The notes below the pieces were generated by a model. The model saw only the letters and a list, made by a program, of their open reading frames with translations. It had not been told where the DNA came from and did no database searches. From Streptomyces mirabilis (GTDB taxonomy: Bacteria; Actinomycetota; Actinomycetes; Streptomycetales; Streptomycetaceae), in contig NZ_JBCJKP010000001.1 in assembly GCF_039503195.1 (NCBI RefSeq), positions 4,898,001-4,962,000 on the forward strand: DNA of 64,000 nt, given 5' to 3'. This document shows positions 24,052 through 31,162 of the stretch, piece by piece (the first letter of the stretch is position 1; every line of letters starts with the position of its first letter). Both the position numbers and the translations under genes were made by a program.

Positions 24052-26094
24052 TTGTCCACCCCACCCGCCCAGGACCCCCTCTCCCGCGAGCGCGCCCACC
24101 TCGGCTCGTCCCGCGCGGCACTGCGCGCGATGCGCGAGGACGTGGAGAACCTCGACATCACGGACGTCACCGCGAACTGGGTGAACGCCGCGGTCCTCCA
24201 GCACCAGATCGACGAGCGGATCAAGGCCCTCGCCGACCTCAGCCACACCCCGCTGTTCTTCGGCCGCCTCGACTATCTGCACGCGCCCGGCGCCGACAAG
24301 GCGGAGGGCGCGGAGGGCGAGCGTTTCTACATCGGGCGCCGGCATGTGCACGACGCCGAGGGCGACCCGATGGTCATCGACTGGCGCGCCCCGGTGTCGC
24401 AGCCGTTCTACCGGGCCTCGAAGAAGGACCCGATGGACGTCGGACTGCGCCGCCGCTTCGGGTACACCAGCGGCGACCTCACGGCGTACGAGGACGAGCA
24501 CCTGTCCGACCCCTCCGAGGCCGCGGCGACCAGCAAGCTGCTCCAGCAGGAGATCGAGCGCCCGCGCGTGGGCCCGATGCGGGACATCGTGGCGACCATC
24601 CAGCCGGAGCAGGACGAGATCGTACGGTCGGGTCTCGCGGGCTCCGTCTGTGTGCAGGGCGGCCCCGGCACCGGGAAGACGGCCGTCGGCCTGCACCGCG
24701 TCGCCTACCTCCTCTACGCCCACCGGGAGCGGCTGGCCCGCACCGGCACCCTGGTCATCGGGCCGAACAAGTCCTTCCTGCACTACATCGAGCAGGTGCT
24801 GCCCGCGCTGGGCGAGCTCGAGGTCAAGCAGGCGACGGTCGACGACCTCGTCGCGCATGTGGAGGTACGCGGGACGGACGACGCGACCGCCGCCGTCGTC
24901 AAGGGCGACGCCCGGATGGCCGAGGTGCTGCGCCGGGCCGTCCGCTCGCATGTGACGCTCCCGACCGAGGGCGTCGTGGTCGTGCGCGGATCGCGGCGCT
25001 GGCGTGTCCCGGCGTACGAACTCGAGACGATCGTCGGGGAGTTGCTGGACCGCGACATCCGGTACGGCGCCGCCCGCGAGGCCCTTCCGCAGCGGATCGC
25101 GCACGCCGTGCTGGTCCAGATGGAACGCTCGGGCGAGGCACCGGACGACCGGGTGCAGGACGCCGTGGCCCGCAACACCGCGGTGAAGGCGGCCGTCAAG
25201 GCGATCTGGCCGCCGGTCGACCCCGCCAAGCTGGTCCTTCGTCTGCTCACCGACGCCGACTTCCTGGCCGTCCACGCGGACGGCATCCTCGACGAGGACG
25301 AACAGAAGGAGATCCTCTGGTCGAAGCCGGTGCGGTCGGTGAAGTCGGCCAAGTGGTCGCCCGCCGACGCCGTGCTGATCGACGAGGCCACCGATCTCGT
25401 CCAGCGCACCCACTCCCTCGGCCATGTCGTGCTCGACGAGGCGCAGGATCTGTCGCCGATGCAGTACCGGGCGGTGGGGCGGCGCTGCACGACGGGTTCG
25501 GCGACCGTGCTCGGTGATCTCGCCCAGGGCACGACCCCCTGGGCGACGCGGAGTTGGGACGAGGCGCTCGCGCACCTCGGCAAGGGGGAAGCGGTGATCG
25601 AGGAGCTGACCGCCGGTTTCCGCGTCCCCACCGACGTCATCACCTACGCCTCCCGACTGCTGCCGCACATCGCGCCGGGCCTGACCCCGGTGGCGTCGGT
25701 CCGTGAGAACCCGGGCTTCTTCGAGGTGCGGCCGACAACCACCGACGAGCAGGTCGTGGACGCCTGCGAGGAGTTGCTGCGCAACGAGGGTTCGGTCGGC
25801 CTCATCGCCGCCGACGCCCGGATCCCGGCGCTGACCGAGGCGCTGACGGCGGCGGGCCTGACGTACCTGGGCCCCGGCGAGGAGACGACGGCTCAGACCC
25901 GCCTCACCCTTGTCCCCGCCTCCCTCGCCAAGGGCCTGGAGTACGACTACGTGGTCCTGGACGAGCCGCAGGCCGTGGTCGACGGCGAGCCGGACGAACG
26001 GACCGGACTGCGCCGCCTGTACGTGGCCCTGACCCGAGCGGTCTCGGGTCTGACCGTCACCCACGCGGCCCCGCTGCCGCAGCAACTGGCCTAG
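24052..26094 (+). CDS. UvrD-like superfamily-1 helicase (HelD/HelR type)
   Basis: A 680-residue RNA-polymerase-associated helicase-like protein. Walker A GGPGTGKT is at about 203-210. The Walker B region is VVLDEAQDLSP near 460, with TAGFRVPTDVITYA and RRLYVALTRAVSGL as motifs IV-VI. A coiled-coil-like N terminus (SRERAHLGSSRAALRAMRE) precedes the ATPase, as in actinobacterial HelD, which recycles stalled RNA polymerase; the HelR branch displaces rifamycin (family knowledge). The start is TTG at 24052, supported by GGAGG about 9 nt upstream. It is monocistronic and converges with cutC. Confidence 0.85.
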   Translation: MSTPPAQDPLSRERAHLGSSRAALRAMREDVENLDITDVTANWVNAAVLQHQIDERIKALADLSHTPLFFGRLDYLHAPGADKAEGAEGERFYIGRRHVHDAEGDPMVIDWRAPVSQPFYRASKKDPMDVGLRRRFGYTSGDLTAYEDEHLSDPSEAAATSKLLQQEIERPRVGPMRDIVATIQPEQDEIVRSGLAGSVCVQGGPGTGKTAVGLHRVAYLLYAHRERLARTGTLVIGPNKSFLHYIEQVLPALGELEVKQATVDDLVAHVEVRGTDDATAAVVKGDARMAEVLRRAVRSHVTLPTEGVVVVRGSRRWRVPAYELETIVGELLDRDIRYGAAREALPQRIAHAVLVQMERSGEAPDDRVQDAVARNTAVKAAVKAIWPPVDPAKLVLRLLTDADFLAVHADGILDEDEQKEILWSKPVRSVKSAKWSPADAVLIDEATDLVQRTHSLGHVVLDEAQDLSPMQYRAVGRRCTTGSATVLGDLAQGTTPWATRSWDEALAHLGKGEAVIEELTAGFRVPTDVITYASRLLPHIAPGLTPVASVRENPGFFEVRPTTTDEQVVDACEELLRNEGSVGLIAADARIPALTEALTAAGLTYLGPGEETTAQTRLTLVPASLAKGLEYDYVVLDEPQAVVDGEPDERTGLRRLYVALTRAVSGLTVTHAAPLPQQLA

Positions 26095-26117
26095 TCGGGC
26101 GGGCCCTTTGCCGGCCG

Positions 26118-26822
26118 CTACGCGTCCAGGGCCTGCCGCCACTCCCGTACGGCCGCCACCGCCACCGGCCCGTCCCATCCGCCGGGCCGGGCCGCTCCAC
26201 CGATGTGGAAGGCGTCGATCCGCGCGGCCCTCAACCGAGGAACATGATCGAGACGCAGCCCGCCGCCCACCATGATCCGGGGCTCGTAACCGGGTTCGGT
26301 GCGGCGGGCGGCCTCGGCGAGGAGGGTCGGGAAACCGTCGTCCACGCCGTCCGGGGAACCCGCCGTGAGGTACGCGTCCAGGCCCGGCAGGTCCGCGAGC
26401 TGCTTGCGCAGGGAGTCGCGGTCGGCGGCGCGGTCGATCGCGCGGTGGAACGTCCAGGGGCAGCCGTCCAGTTCCGCGACGATCCGCTCCACGGCGGACA
26501 GGTCGGGACCGCCGTGCTCGTCGAGGAAACCGAGCACGAACTCGTCCGCGCCGGCGGCCCGCATCTCCCCCGCGAGCCGTACGAGCGCGTCGACGTCCTT
26601 GGCGCCGCCCGCCGCGAAGCCGTCCGCCCGCCTCAGCATCACGCGCAGCGAGATGTCGACGGCGGAGCGGATCCCGACGAAGGTCTCCACCGCCGGGGTG
26701 AGCCCGTCGGCGGCCATGTCGGTGACCAGCTCCAGCCGGTCGGCGCCTCCGGCCTGGGCGGCGACCGCGTCCTCCACACCGAGGGCGATCACCTCCAGAA
26801 CTGCACGCTTGCGCTCGCTCAT
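26118..26822 (-). CDS. cutC: CutC family protein
   Basis: A 234-residue TIM-barrel protein of the CutC family. Motifs include LEVIALGVEDAVAAQAGGADRLELV, GLTPAVETF, RVMLRRADGF, TFHRAIDRAAD, LTAGSPDGVDDG and IMVGGGLRLDHV. CutC was named for copper homeostasis in E. coli, although a direct copper role is doubtful; the conserved His in the barrel could bind a metal. The ATG at 26822 follows GGAAGAGGCCCC. A DasR-type operator-like palindrome lies 27-38 bp upstream. Confidence 0.88.
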   Translation of the reverse strand: MSERKRAVLEVIALGVEDAVAAQAGGADRLELVTDMAADGLTPAVETFVGIRSAVDISLRVMLRRADGFAAGGAKDVDALVRLAGEMRAAGADEFVLGFLDEHGGPDLSAVERIVAELDGCPWTFHRAIDRAADRDSLRKQLADLPGLDAYLTAGSPDGVDDGFPTLLAEAARRTEPGYEPRIMVGGGLRLDHVPRLRAARIDAFHIGGAARPGGWDGPVAVAAVREWRQALDA

Positions 26823-26848
26823 GGGGCCTCTTCCTCTGGGGCGGCTAC

Positions 26849-26860
26849 AGGTCTAGTCCA
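26849..26860. promoter_or_regulatory. dre-like operator upstream of cutC
   Basis: AGGTCTAGTCCA matches the DasR core TGGTCTAGACCA at 10 of 12 positions. It is the exact reverse complement of the second dre-like site upstream of nagK (51643-51654). It overlaps a possible -35 (TTGGAC on the minus strand). Confidence 0.5.
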
Positions 26861-26969
26861 ATCTCAGGGTACGCCGCGCCGACCGACCACCGCGAGAAGG
26901 CCTCGCCCTTTACCGGGACACATCACCGGGGCTCCGCCCCGAATCCCCCGCCCACGCGAATTCGTTCGC

Positions 26970-27020
26970 CTGCGGGACGGCGGTGGCCGATCGCGCAGTT
27001 CCCCGCGCCCCCCCAGGCGG
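26970..27020 (+). repeat. Intergenic repeat, copy
   Basis: CTGCGGGACGGCGGTGG and GATCGCGCAGTTCCCCGCGC match the shared core. It is flanked on both sides by GGGGCTCCGCCCC (26928 and 27018), itself a short palindrome often attached to this repeat. Confidence 0.6.
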
Positions 27021-27057
27021 GGCTCCGCCCCGATGCCCCGCCCTCGCCGGGTGCTTC

Positions 27058-27108
27058 GGCTGCGGGACGGTGGGGGCTTGTCGCGCAGTTCCCCGCGCCC
27101 CTGGAAGC
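27058..27108 (+). repeat. Intergenic repeat, copy
   Basis: CTGCGGGACGGTGGGGGCTT and GTCGCGCAGTTCCCCGCGCC repeat the core about 90 bp after the previous copy, so two copies are in tandem. The whole 26823-27321 gap contains only repeats, the dre-like site and the MITE. Confidence 0.65.
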
Positions 27109-27158
27109 CTCGGCTCGGTCGGCGTTCGAGGGACCCCTGTTCCCGGGGGCAACACACG

Positions 27159-27289
27159 CTAGGGCCTGTCCGGCGGATCATGCCGGAGACGCGGGGCTTG
27201 GTGCGCACATCTGCCACGTTGTCGTCGGTCGCCGGTGCTCATGAGGTACCGACGCTTCCCTCCGGCCTGCTCCGCCGGACAGGCCCTAG
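27159..27289. mobile_element. 131-bp MITE with 19-bp terminal inverted repeats
   Basis: CTAGGGCCTGTCCGGCGGA at 27159-27177 and its perfect reverse complement at 27271-27289 enclose 93 bp with no ORF. The ends carry CTAG, which may be target duplication or part of the repeat. GGGCCTGTCCGG-type ends recall IS5-family elements of Streptomyces (from memory), so this is probably a non-autonomous derivative mobilised by such a transposase. It ends 32 bp before the HD-domain gene. Confidence 0.7.
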
Positions 27290-27321
27290 GGGCCGAGCAG
27301 CCCAAGCGGGAGAATCGACGC

Positions 27322-28005
27322 ATGCCCGACCTCGACGCGCTGCGCACCCGCTGGTCCCATGCCCTCGACGGCGCCCGCTCCCCCGGCGGCCCCGACCCCG
27401 CCCCGTACGCGGACAACCTCCTCGCCCGCTGGCAGGAGCCACAGCGCCGCTACCACACCCTCGCGCACCTCACCGCGGTCCTCGACCACATCGACGTACT
27501 GGAGGAGTACGCGGACGACCCCGCCCTCGTCCGCCTCGCCGCCTGGTTCCACGACGCCGTCTACCTCCCCGACCGTTCCGAGAACGAGGAACGCTCCGCC
27601 CGCCTCGCCGAACGCGCCCTGCCCGAGGCCGGGGTGGGAGAGGAGAAGTCAGCCGAGGTCGGGCGTCTCGTCCGGCTCACCGTCACCCACGCCCCGACCG
27701 ACGACGACCGCAACGGCCGGGTCCTCTGCGACGCCGACCTCGCGATCCTCGCCTCGATCCCCGACACCTACGCCGCCTACACCGCCGCCGTCCGCGAGGA
27801 GTACGCCTTCGTCCCGGACGAGGCGTTCCGGGCGGGCCGGGCAGCCGTACTGCGTCAACTCCTCGACCTGCCACGGCTGTTCAGGACGCCGTACGGAACA
27901 CGGGAGTGGGAGGAGCGGGCCCGGGAGAACATCCGGCACGAGCTCGCCCACCTCGCCGAAGCCACGCCGGACGCACCGAACCCACCCCGGAAGACCGCCA
28001 AGTGA
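27322..28005 (+). CDS. HD-domain metal-dependent phosphohydrolase
   Basis: A 227-residue protein with the HD signature: RRYHTLAHLTAVL supplies the first His, WFHDAVY the HD pair and the later LCDADLAIL the final Asp. These positions are typical of predicted HD hydrolases acting on nucleotides or phosphoesters. The ATG at 27322 has GGGAGAA upstream. Its stop overlaps the next start (GTGA), so it is translationally coupled to the MFS gene. A MITE lies directly upstream and may have replaced its promoter. Confidence 0.8.
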   Translation: MPDLDALRTRWSHALDGARSPGGPDPAPYADNLLARWQEPQRRYHTLAHLTAVLDHIDVLEEYADDPALVRLAAWFHDAVYLPDRSENEERSARLAERALPEAGVGEEKSAEVGRLVRLTVTHAPTDDDRNGRVLCDADLAILASIPDTYAAYTAAVREEYAFVPDEAFRAGRAAVLRQLLDLPRLFRTPYGTREWEERARENIRHELAHLAEATPDAPNPPRKTAK

Positions 28006-29264
28006 GCCGCCCCAGTCGGCCGCCCGGCCCCCGCATGCCCCTCGCCGTCCACATCCTCGCCCTCTCCGTCTTCGCCCTCGGGACCAGCGAGTTCATGCTC
28101 TCGGGACTCCTGCCGCCCATCGCCGACGACATGGGTGTCACGATTCCGCAGGCGGGCCTGCTCATATCGGCGTTCGCCATAGGCATGGTCGTCGGCGCGC
28201 CGCTGCTCGCCGTGGCCACCCTCCGCCTCCCCCGCCGTACCACCCTCGTCTCGCTCATCGCCGTCTTCGGGCTCGGCCAGATCGCCGGCGCGCTGGCGCC
28301 GACGTACGCCGTGCTCTTCGCCTCCAGGATCGTCAGCGCCCTCGCCTGTGCGGGCTTCTGGGCCGTGGGCGCGGCGGTGGCCATCGCGATGGTCCCGGTG
28401 ACCGCCCGGGCCCGCGCGCTCGCGGTGATGATCGGCGGTCTGTCGATCGCGAACGTGCTCGGGGTCCCGGTCGGTGCCTTCCTCGGCGAGCATCTCGGCT
28501 GGCGGTCCGCGTTCTGGGCCGTCGGCGCGGCCTCGGCGATCGCCCTGGTCGGGGTCGTCACCCTCATCCCCCGCATCCCGCTCCCCGACGAGAAGCCGCA
28601 GCTCAGGCGGGAAGTCTCCATCTACCGTGACGCGCAGGTCTGGCTCACCGTCGCACTCGTGATGCTCGCCGCGGGCGGCGTCTTCTGCACGTTCAGCTAT
28701 CTCTCACCGCTGCTCACGGATGTCGCCGGGCTCGACAACGGCTGGGTGCCGAGCGTGCTCGCGCTCTTCGGGGTCGGGGCGCTGATCGGTACGACGGTCG
28801 GCGGGCGGGTCGCCGACGCGCACCTCTTCGGGGTGCTCCTCTCCGGCACCGCGGCCTCGACCACCGTCCTCGTGGCGCTCGCGCTCCTGGGGCAGTACGC
28901 GATCGCGGCCGTGGCTCTCTCCTTCCTCCTCGGCGTCACCTGCTTCTTCACCGCCCCGGCGCTCAACGCCCGGCTCTTCAACCTCGCCGGGGCCGCCCCC
29001 ACCCTGGCCGGTGCCACCACCACGGCCGCCTTCAACCTCGGCAACACCGGCGGCCCCTGGGTCGGCGGCACGGTCATAGACGCGGGTCTCGGCTACCCGG
29101 CGACGGCCTGGGCGGGCGCTGCCATGACGCTGACGGGCCTGGGGGTGGCCGCGGTCTCGCTGCGCCTCCAGCGCCGTACCCGGGCCTCCCGCGTGGTGGT
29201 GTCCATGAACAAGAAGGCCGAAAAGTCCGACAGGACCAACAATCCAGTACGTAACGACGTCTGA
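28002..29264 (+). CDS. Drug-efflux MFS transporter (Cmx/CmlR-like DHA1)
   Basis: This 420-residue permease has 12 helices. The opening LALSVFALGTSEFMLSGLLP and IPQAGLLISAFAIGMVVGAP are typical of the chloramphenicol-efflux/AraJ-like DHA1 group. A signature is in VLGVPVGAFLGEHLGWRSAFW (antiporter motif C). The polar tail KKAEKSDRTNNPVRNDV is unusual in its lower GC. The GTG at 28002 overlaps the upstream stop by 4 nt. The very long open frame upstream of 28002 is a shadow. A true drug substrate is not shown. Confidence 0.8.
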   Translation: MSRPSRPPGPRMPLAVHILALSVFALGTSEFMLSGLLPPIADDMGVTIPQAGLLISAFAIGMVVGAPLLAVATLRLPRRTTLVSLIAVFGLGQIAGALAPTYAVLFASRIVSALACAGFWAVGAAVAIAMVPVTARARALAVMIGGLSIANVLGVPVGAFLGEHLGWRSAFWAVGAASAIALVGVVTLIPRIPLPDEKPQLRREVSIYRDAQVWLTVALVMLAAGGVFCTFSYLSPLLTDVAGLDNGWVPSVLALFGVGALIGTTVGGRVADAHLFGVLLSGTAASTTVLVALALLGQYAIAAVALSFLLGVTCFFTAPALNARLFNLAGAAPTLAGATTTAAFNLGNTGGPWVGGTVIDAGLGYPATAWAGAAMTLTGLGVAAVSLRLQRRTRASRVVVSMNKKAEKSDRTNNPVRNDV

Positions 29265-29271
29265 CCGCGCC

Positions 29272-29277
29272 TATCCT
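29272..29277 (+). promoter_or_regulatory. -10 box TATCCT, leaderless promoter
   Basis: TATCCT lies 7 nt before the ATG at 29285 and only 8 nt after the stop of the preceding gene. Confidence 0.5.
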
Positions 29278-29284
29278 CAGCCGC

Positions 29285-30388
29285 ATGCGATCCGTGGGTG
29301 GGGACCAGGTGGAGGAAGCCGTCGCGGGGGCCGTCGCGCTGTTGCGGGCGGTGGCCGGGCGGGACTGGGACGGCGTCGGGGCGGGCCGTCTCGAGTGGAG
29401 CTGCCGCAGGACCGCCGAGCACATCGCGGACGATCTCCTCGCGTACGCGGGCCAGTTGGCGGGGCGGGCCACCACGGCGTACGTGCCCTTCGAGATCACC
29501 CTGGACGACGGCACCGACAACGCGGGCGTCGTCGACGTGATCGAGACGACCGGCGCCCTGCTCGCCGCCGCCGTGCGCACCGCGCCGCGTGAGGTGCGTG
29601 CCTTCCACCCGTACCCGTTCCGCAGCGCGAACCGGGAGGGCTTCGCCGCGATGGGTGTCACCGAGGTGCTGCTGCACACGCATGACATCGCGCAGGGTCT
29701 CGGGGTCGCCTACGAGCCGCCGGCCGAGCTCTGCGCGGACGTCCTCACCCGGATCTTTCCGCACGTCAGGCCGGGGTTCGACCCGTGGCCCACCCTCCTG
29801 TGGGCGACCGGCCGCGGCGAGCTGCCCGGCCGCGCTCCGCTCACCGAGTGGCACTGGAGCAACAACCTGGTGATCGAGGCCGGACGGCTCACGCTCCAGG
29901 GAGTCACCCCGGCGGCCGCCGCCGATCTGCGCGCGGGCGGCACCGGCGGCTTCGAGTGGATCGAGGGCGGCCCCTTCGACGGCACGCGGGACGCCGCCGG
30001 AATGGTCCTGAAGGCGTACGAGAGCGGGGTGCACCGCCCGGAGTGGGGCATGTTCGTGCTCGTACGGACCGAGGACGGCCGGGCGGTCGGCGCGATGGGC
30101 TTCCACGGCGCCCCCGACGAGGACGGCCGCGCGGAAGTCGGCTACGACCTCGCCGAGAACGCCCGCGGCCACGGCTACGCGACCGAGGCCCTGCGCGCCC
30201 TGGCCGCCTGGGCCCTCGCCCACGACGAGCTCGACATCCTCTTCGCGGCCATAGAGCGGACCAACGCACCCTCCCAGCGGGTCATCGCGCGCGCCGGATT
30301 CACCCGGGTGAGCGAGGACGAGCAGGAGTACGCGTACGAGCTGCGCGCGCAGGATCCCTCGCTGCGGGTGTACGCCCGTACGGACTGA
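29285..30388 (+). CDS. Maleylpyruvate-isomerase-like (DinB fold) / GNAT acetyltransferase fusion
   Basis: A 367-residue two-domain protein. Residues ~1-200 resemble mycothiol-dependent maleylpyruvate isomerase/DinB four-helix proteins, with metal-ligand-like histidines in RRTAEHIADDLLAYA and EVLLHTHDIAQGL. Residues ~205-367 are a GNAT N-acetyltransferase of the RimJ/L kind (VGAMGFHGAPDEDG, EVGYDLAENARGHGYATEAL, NAPSQRVIARAGF). The fusion suggests a mycothiol- or thiol-linked acylation role, which is inference. It starts at ATG 29285, and a hairpin terminator follows its stop. Confidence 0.75.
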   Translation: MRSVGGDQVEEAVAGAVALLRAVAGRDWDGVGAGRLEWSCRRTAEHIADDLLAYAGQLAGRATTAYVPFEITLDDGTDNAGVVDVIETTGALLAAAVRTAPREVRAFHPYPFRSANREGFAAMGVTEVLLHTHDIAQGLGVAYEPPAELCADVLTRIFPHVRPGFDPWPTLLWATGRGELPGRAPLTEWHWSNNLVIEAGRLTLQGVTPAAAADLRAGGTGGFEWIEGGPFDGTRDAAGMVLKAYESGVHRPEWGMFVLVRTEDGRAVGAMGFHGAPDEDGRAEVGYDLAENARGHGYATEALRALAAWALAHDELDILFAAIERTNAPSQRVIARAGFTRVSEDEQEYAYELRAQDPSLRVYARTD

Positions 30389-30390
30389 CC

Positions 30391-30412
30391 TCCGCCCACC
30401 GCGGTGGGCGGA
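30391..30412. terminator. Bidirectional hairpin between convergent genes
   Basis: TCCGCCCACC and GGTGGGCGGA are perfect inverted repeats separated by 2 nt. They lie 2 nt after the fusion-gene stop and 10 nt before the DUF4031 stop. Confidence 0.6.
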
Positions 30413-30421
30413 CCGGTCCTC

Positions 30422-30688
30422 CTACCGGCCGACGTACTTGCGCCGGCGCAACCCCGCCCCGTACAGCAGCCGCACCACCTCGCGGCTGCTGACCTCCACC
30501 GCCCCGGCGCGCACGGCGTCCGCGTACCGGTGGGAGGGCAGGTCGTAGTGGTCGCGCTCGAAGGCACGCGGAGGTACACCCAAGTCCGCGGCGAACAGGT
30601 GCAGTTCGTCGTACGAGACGTCGCTGACCAGGTGCGACCAGAGCCGCCCGTGCCCCGGCCAGGCGGGTGGGTCGATGTAGACGGTCAC
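30422..30688 (-). CDS. DUF4031 family protein
   Basis: This 88-residue protein reads VTVYIDPPAWPGHGRLWSHL, then SYDELHLFAADLGVP, AFERDHYDLP and RYADAVRAGAVEVSSREVVRLL. The WPGHG-WSHLVSD and ERDHYD motifs are those I associate with DUF4031, a small family of unknown function with conserved His/Asp. Its GTG start overlaps the stop of the upstream gene by 4 nt (GTGA), so the two are co-translated. Confidence 0.8.
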   Translation of the reverse strand: MTVYIDPPAWPGHGRLWSHLVSDVSYDELHLFAADLGVPPRAFERDHYDLPSHRYADAVRAGAVEVSSREVVRLLYGAGLRRRKYVGR

Positions 30689-31080
30689 GAGGACGGCGTC
30701 TCGCCGGTCGCCGACCCCAGGCATCCCACCGACGCGACCTTCACGCCCGCCTTGTGGCAGACCCAGTGCGGGTCGGGCCCGAGCTCCGGCTCGACGTCGA
30801 GGGCGTGCGGGTCGCCCGAGCCGCAGACCGGACACAGCGGCCACCGCCCGTACCGCTCCAGCAACGCGTCCTGTACGTCCTGGGCGACGAGCCCGGCCAC
30901 ATAGCCGACGCCCTCCGGCCACTGTTCGACCCACCATCGGCGCTGTACCACCGAGTCCTCGACGAGCGAGACGACATCCGCCTCGGCGACCTCACGCGCG
31001 ACGAGATCGGCGAGAACGAGGGCGCGGGCCGCGTGCAACGCCTGCTCCAAGGGGCTGACGGGATGGCTGGTGGGGTCCAT
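30685..31080 (-). CDS. Hypothetical protein with a CxxC zinc-ribbon-like motif
   Basis: A 131-residue protein. The N-terminal half is helical (LEQALHAARALVLADLVAREV), and the C-terminal half has RWPLCPVCGSGDPHALDVEP and WVCHKAGVKVASVGCLG, which could form one zinc site (CxxC plus later Cys). Start is the ATG at 31080, with CACAAT 6 nt upstream. It is coupled to the DUF4031 gene and divergent from the RpiR regulator. Function is unknown. Confidence 0.65.
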   Translation of the reverse strand: MDPTSHPVSPLEQALHAARALVLADLVAREVAEADVVSLVEDSVVQRRWWVEQWPEGVGYVAGLVAQDVQDALLERYGRWPLCPVCGSGDPHALDVEPELGPDPHWVCHKAGVKVASVGCLGSATGETPSS

Positions 31081-31086
31081 GCACCC

Positions 31087-31092
31087 ATTGTG
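31087..31092 (-). promoter_or_regulatory. -10 box CACAAT, probable leaderless promoter
   Basis: On the minus strand CACAAT is 6 nt before the ATG at 31080. Confidence 0.4.
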
Positions 31093-31099
31093 CGCACCC

Positions 31100-31129
31100 T
31101 TGACCGCATACCCCAGCAGAAAATATCTT
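31100..31129 (+). promoter_or_regulatory. Promoter of the RpiR regulator gene
   Basis: -35 TTGACC (31100-31105) and -10 TATCTT (31124-31129) are separated by 18 nt. The -10 is 6 nt before the GTG at 31136, so the mRNA is probably leaderless. Confidence 0.6.
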
Positions 31130-31162
31130 TCACAAGTGACCCACAACGTGAAGGAAATTTTC
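31119..31162. promoter_or_regulatory. Paired RpiR-type operator half-sites
   Basis: GAAAATATCTTTC (31119-31131) and GAAGGAAATTTTC (31150-31162) are inverted copies of each other (11 of 13 identical after reverse complement). The flanking CAC/GTG extends the match to 13 of 15. The first covers the -10 box; the second lies in codons 5-9 of the regulator gene. GAAA-N5-TTTC-type palindromes are usual for RpiR/MurR-family repressors, so autoregulation is inferred. Confidence 0.6.

Noticed and set aside
23830..26178. 782-codon minus-strand ORF
   Set aside because: Antisense to the HelR-like gene, which carries complete helicase motifs.
26205..28001. Upstream extension of the MFS frame
   Set aside because: It runs through cutC, the repeats and the HD gene; the true start is the GTG at 28002 coupled to the HD stop.
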